Shown here: piece by piece, positions 62,819-64,000 of the stretch
Layout of the letters: the number at the start of each line of letters is the position of its first letter
How positions within the stretch are numbered: position 1 is the stretch's first letter
Notes under the pieces: generated by a model
Databases searched by the model: none
Seen by the model: only the letters and a program-made list of their open reading frames with translations
What the model was told of the DNA's origin: nothing
Program-made: the position numbers and the translations under genes
Origin: Pyrenophora tritici-repentis
Lineage: Eukaryota; Ascomycota; Dothideomycetes; Pleosporales; Pleosporaceae
Length of the DNA: 64,000 nucleotides
Assembly (NCBI RefSeq): GCF_003171515.1
Contig: NC_089399.1
Coordinates: 1,488,001 to 1,552,000, forward strand
Direction of reading: 5' to 3'

Positions 62819-63857
62819 TTACGCGCCGTCGTCCTCACCAATGCGGATAGCACCCTCGCGGCTAAGGCCGTTGGCCCAGAAGCCGTTAAGCTCAACATCG
62901 CTCTCGCGGAGGTTGGCGTGGGCAACAAGGAGCCAGGCACCGAAACCAGCCTTGGCGAGCACATCGAGGATGGCGTAGGCAATGATCTCAGAGTCAACGC
63001 TGACCTTGCGAGCACCGTCGGCAATACCCCAGACACTGACAAAGGTTAGTATGTGTGGCTGATGGAGTGTACATGTCAAACTTACATGGGGTAGGCAGTC
63101 CAGAGAATGAGGGTGTAGGCAGCAATCGAGGTGAAGAGAGTGCGGAGCTTGTCACCCTTGGCCCTGGCGTTGGCACCACCGTTGATACCAAGGTGCCAGA
63201 AGACAAAGAGGAAGGCAATGCAAGAGAACGTGTACCAGCCCCACTTCTGAGGAGTCTCCTCAGAGCCAAAGCCAGCAAAGAGACCAGTAAGCACCATGAT
63301 GATATCAGCAATGATCATCATGATCATGTGTCCACCAGACATGCCAGCAAGGAGACCGAGATCGAGGAGCAGGAGAGGGGTGGTGATGCTCCAGTCGACG
63401 TAACGGGCCCAGTAGATCTCACGGTAGGTGGTGGTGAAGGTGTCGGGAACGTGGTCGTGCTGCTCGCGCTCGACGATCTTGTTCAGGGCAACACCGTGAC
63501 CGGTGGCCATGGCGAAGTAGGAGAGAGCGGCAGTAAGGGTGATGACGGTGGTGATGACATGGTAGAGACGCTTGTTCTATGACGTGTTAGACCATTGACA
63601 GCCCCAGGCAGCTGCAGGTGTTTACATACCAAGGGGACCCTCCATGACATGACGGTGAAACCGGCAGACGCGACCAACATGATCACGAAGACAACCCATA
63701 GGGTCTTGGTGCCCGAGTCGCTGGCAACCTCATAGATGGGCTTGTTGCCAGGCACAACCGAGGGGATGGGGGACACGGGGGAGTGCGAGGGAGAGGCGGT
63801 TGGCAGTGGGAACATGTCCGACTTCCTCAAGACGTCCTCAAACTGGTCGACGATCAT
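62819..63857 (-). CDS. Microbial rhodopsin, light-driven proton-pump type
   Basis: Three exons, 63857-63630, 63576-63086 and 63035-62819, giving 311 residues with seven helices. Introns of 53 and 50 nt keep frame; the second splice makes TAYPIVWGIADG. Retinal lysine K268 lies in DVLAKAGFG. The proton acceptor is D137 (ARYVDW) and the donor position is D148 (PLLLLDLG), equivalent to Asp85 and Asp96 of bacteriorhodopsin, so a proton pump like the Leptosphaeria rhodopsin or CarO is expected rather than a sensor of the NOP-1 kind. The N-terminal about 50 residues are Pro/Ser-rich. Acts at the plasma or inner membranes. No carotenoid genes (carRA, carB, carX) are visible in the window, unlike the car cluster of Fusarium. 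Confidence 0.92.
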
Positions 63858-64000
63858 GATTGCGGGTTTGGTGTTGTGGTGGAGCTTTGGGGACCTTGGC
63901 AGCAAAACTATGTGCTGAAGGAGAAGCTGATGGGATTGACAATGGAATGGAGAGTTGAGTGAGACGAGGCGGAGTTATAAAGAGGAGAAGCTAGGCAGCT

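Overview
This window is nuclear DNA of a filamentous ascomycete, most likely a dothideomycete of the order Pleosporales. The genes are interrupted by short introns, mostly 41-100 nt, with GTAAGT-like donors, CTAAY branch sites close to the acceptor, and YAG acceptors. The gene set (exportin-T, Pho85-type kinase, Ded1/Vasa-type helicase, TOK-type K+ channel, Zn2Cys6 factor, microbial rhodopsin close to the Leptosphaeria type) is that of a euascomycete. Several relics carry an excess of C-to-T and G-to-A changes, as expected from repeat-induced point mutation (RIP). The taxonomic call rests on family resemblance recalled from memory, not on a search.

Layout. 1-6.2 kb: exportin-T and a four-exon protein of unknown function. 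6.2-16.5 kb: an accessory block with a 128-bp hAT-type MITE with an 8-bp target-site duplication, a kinase-fold pseudogene with three or four in-frame stops, a secreted Cys-rich gene whose tandem modules are cut off by two stops, a second small secreted Cys-rich protein, and repeat relics. 16.5-22.3 kb: a long coiled-coil/disordered protein and a DEAD-box helicase. 22.3-30 kb: a gene-poor stretch with one doubtful small ORF. 30-39 kb: TOK-type channel, a single-pass membrane protein, an SR-rich splicing-type protein divergent from a Sos7-like kinetochore protein, and a cytochrome b561-like membrane protein. 41.6-44 kb: a Zn2Cys6 regulator, followed by about 7 kb with no gene I can support. 51.2-54.4 kb: a Pho85-type kinase with a small aromatic-rich ORF just downstream, and a lineage-type unknown. 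54.6-60.2 kb: a DUF2264 putative glycoside hydrolase and an MFS sugar transporter, divergently transcribed around a promoter region with four CTGGGG (CreA-type) sites. 60.5-64 kb: an RPEL-repeat protein, a three-exon secreted protein with an acidic tail, and a proton-pump-type rhodopsin.

How genes may work together. The clearest functional pair is the DUF2264 enzyme plus transporter, which looks like a sugar-release and uptake module under carbon catabolite control. The housekeeping genes look independent of each other. The 6-16 kb block resembles the effector-bearing, repeat-eroded compartments known from plant-associated Pleosporales. The most notable item is the eroded Cys-module gene at 12.0-12.9 kb.

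Exon boundaries were set by hand from reading frame and splice consensus. Where a junction is uncertain this is stated.
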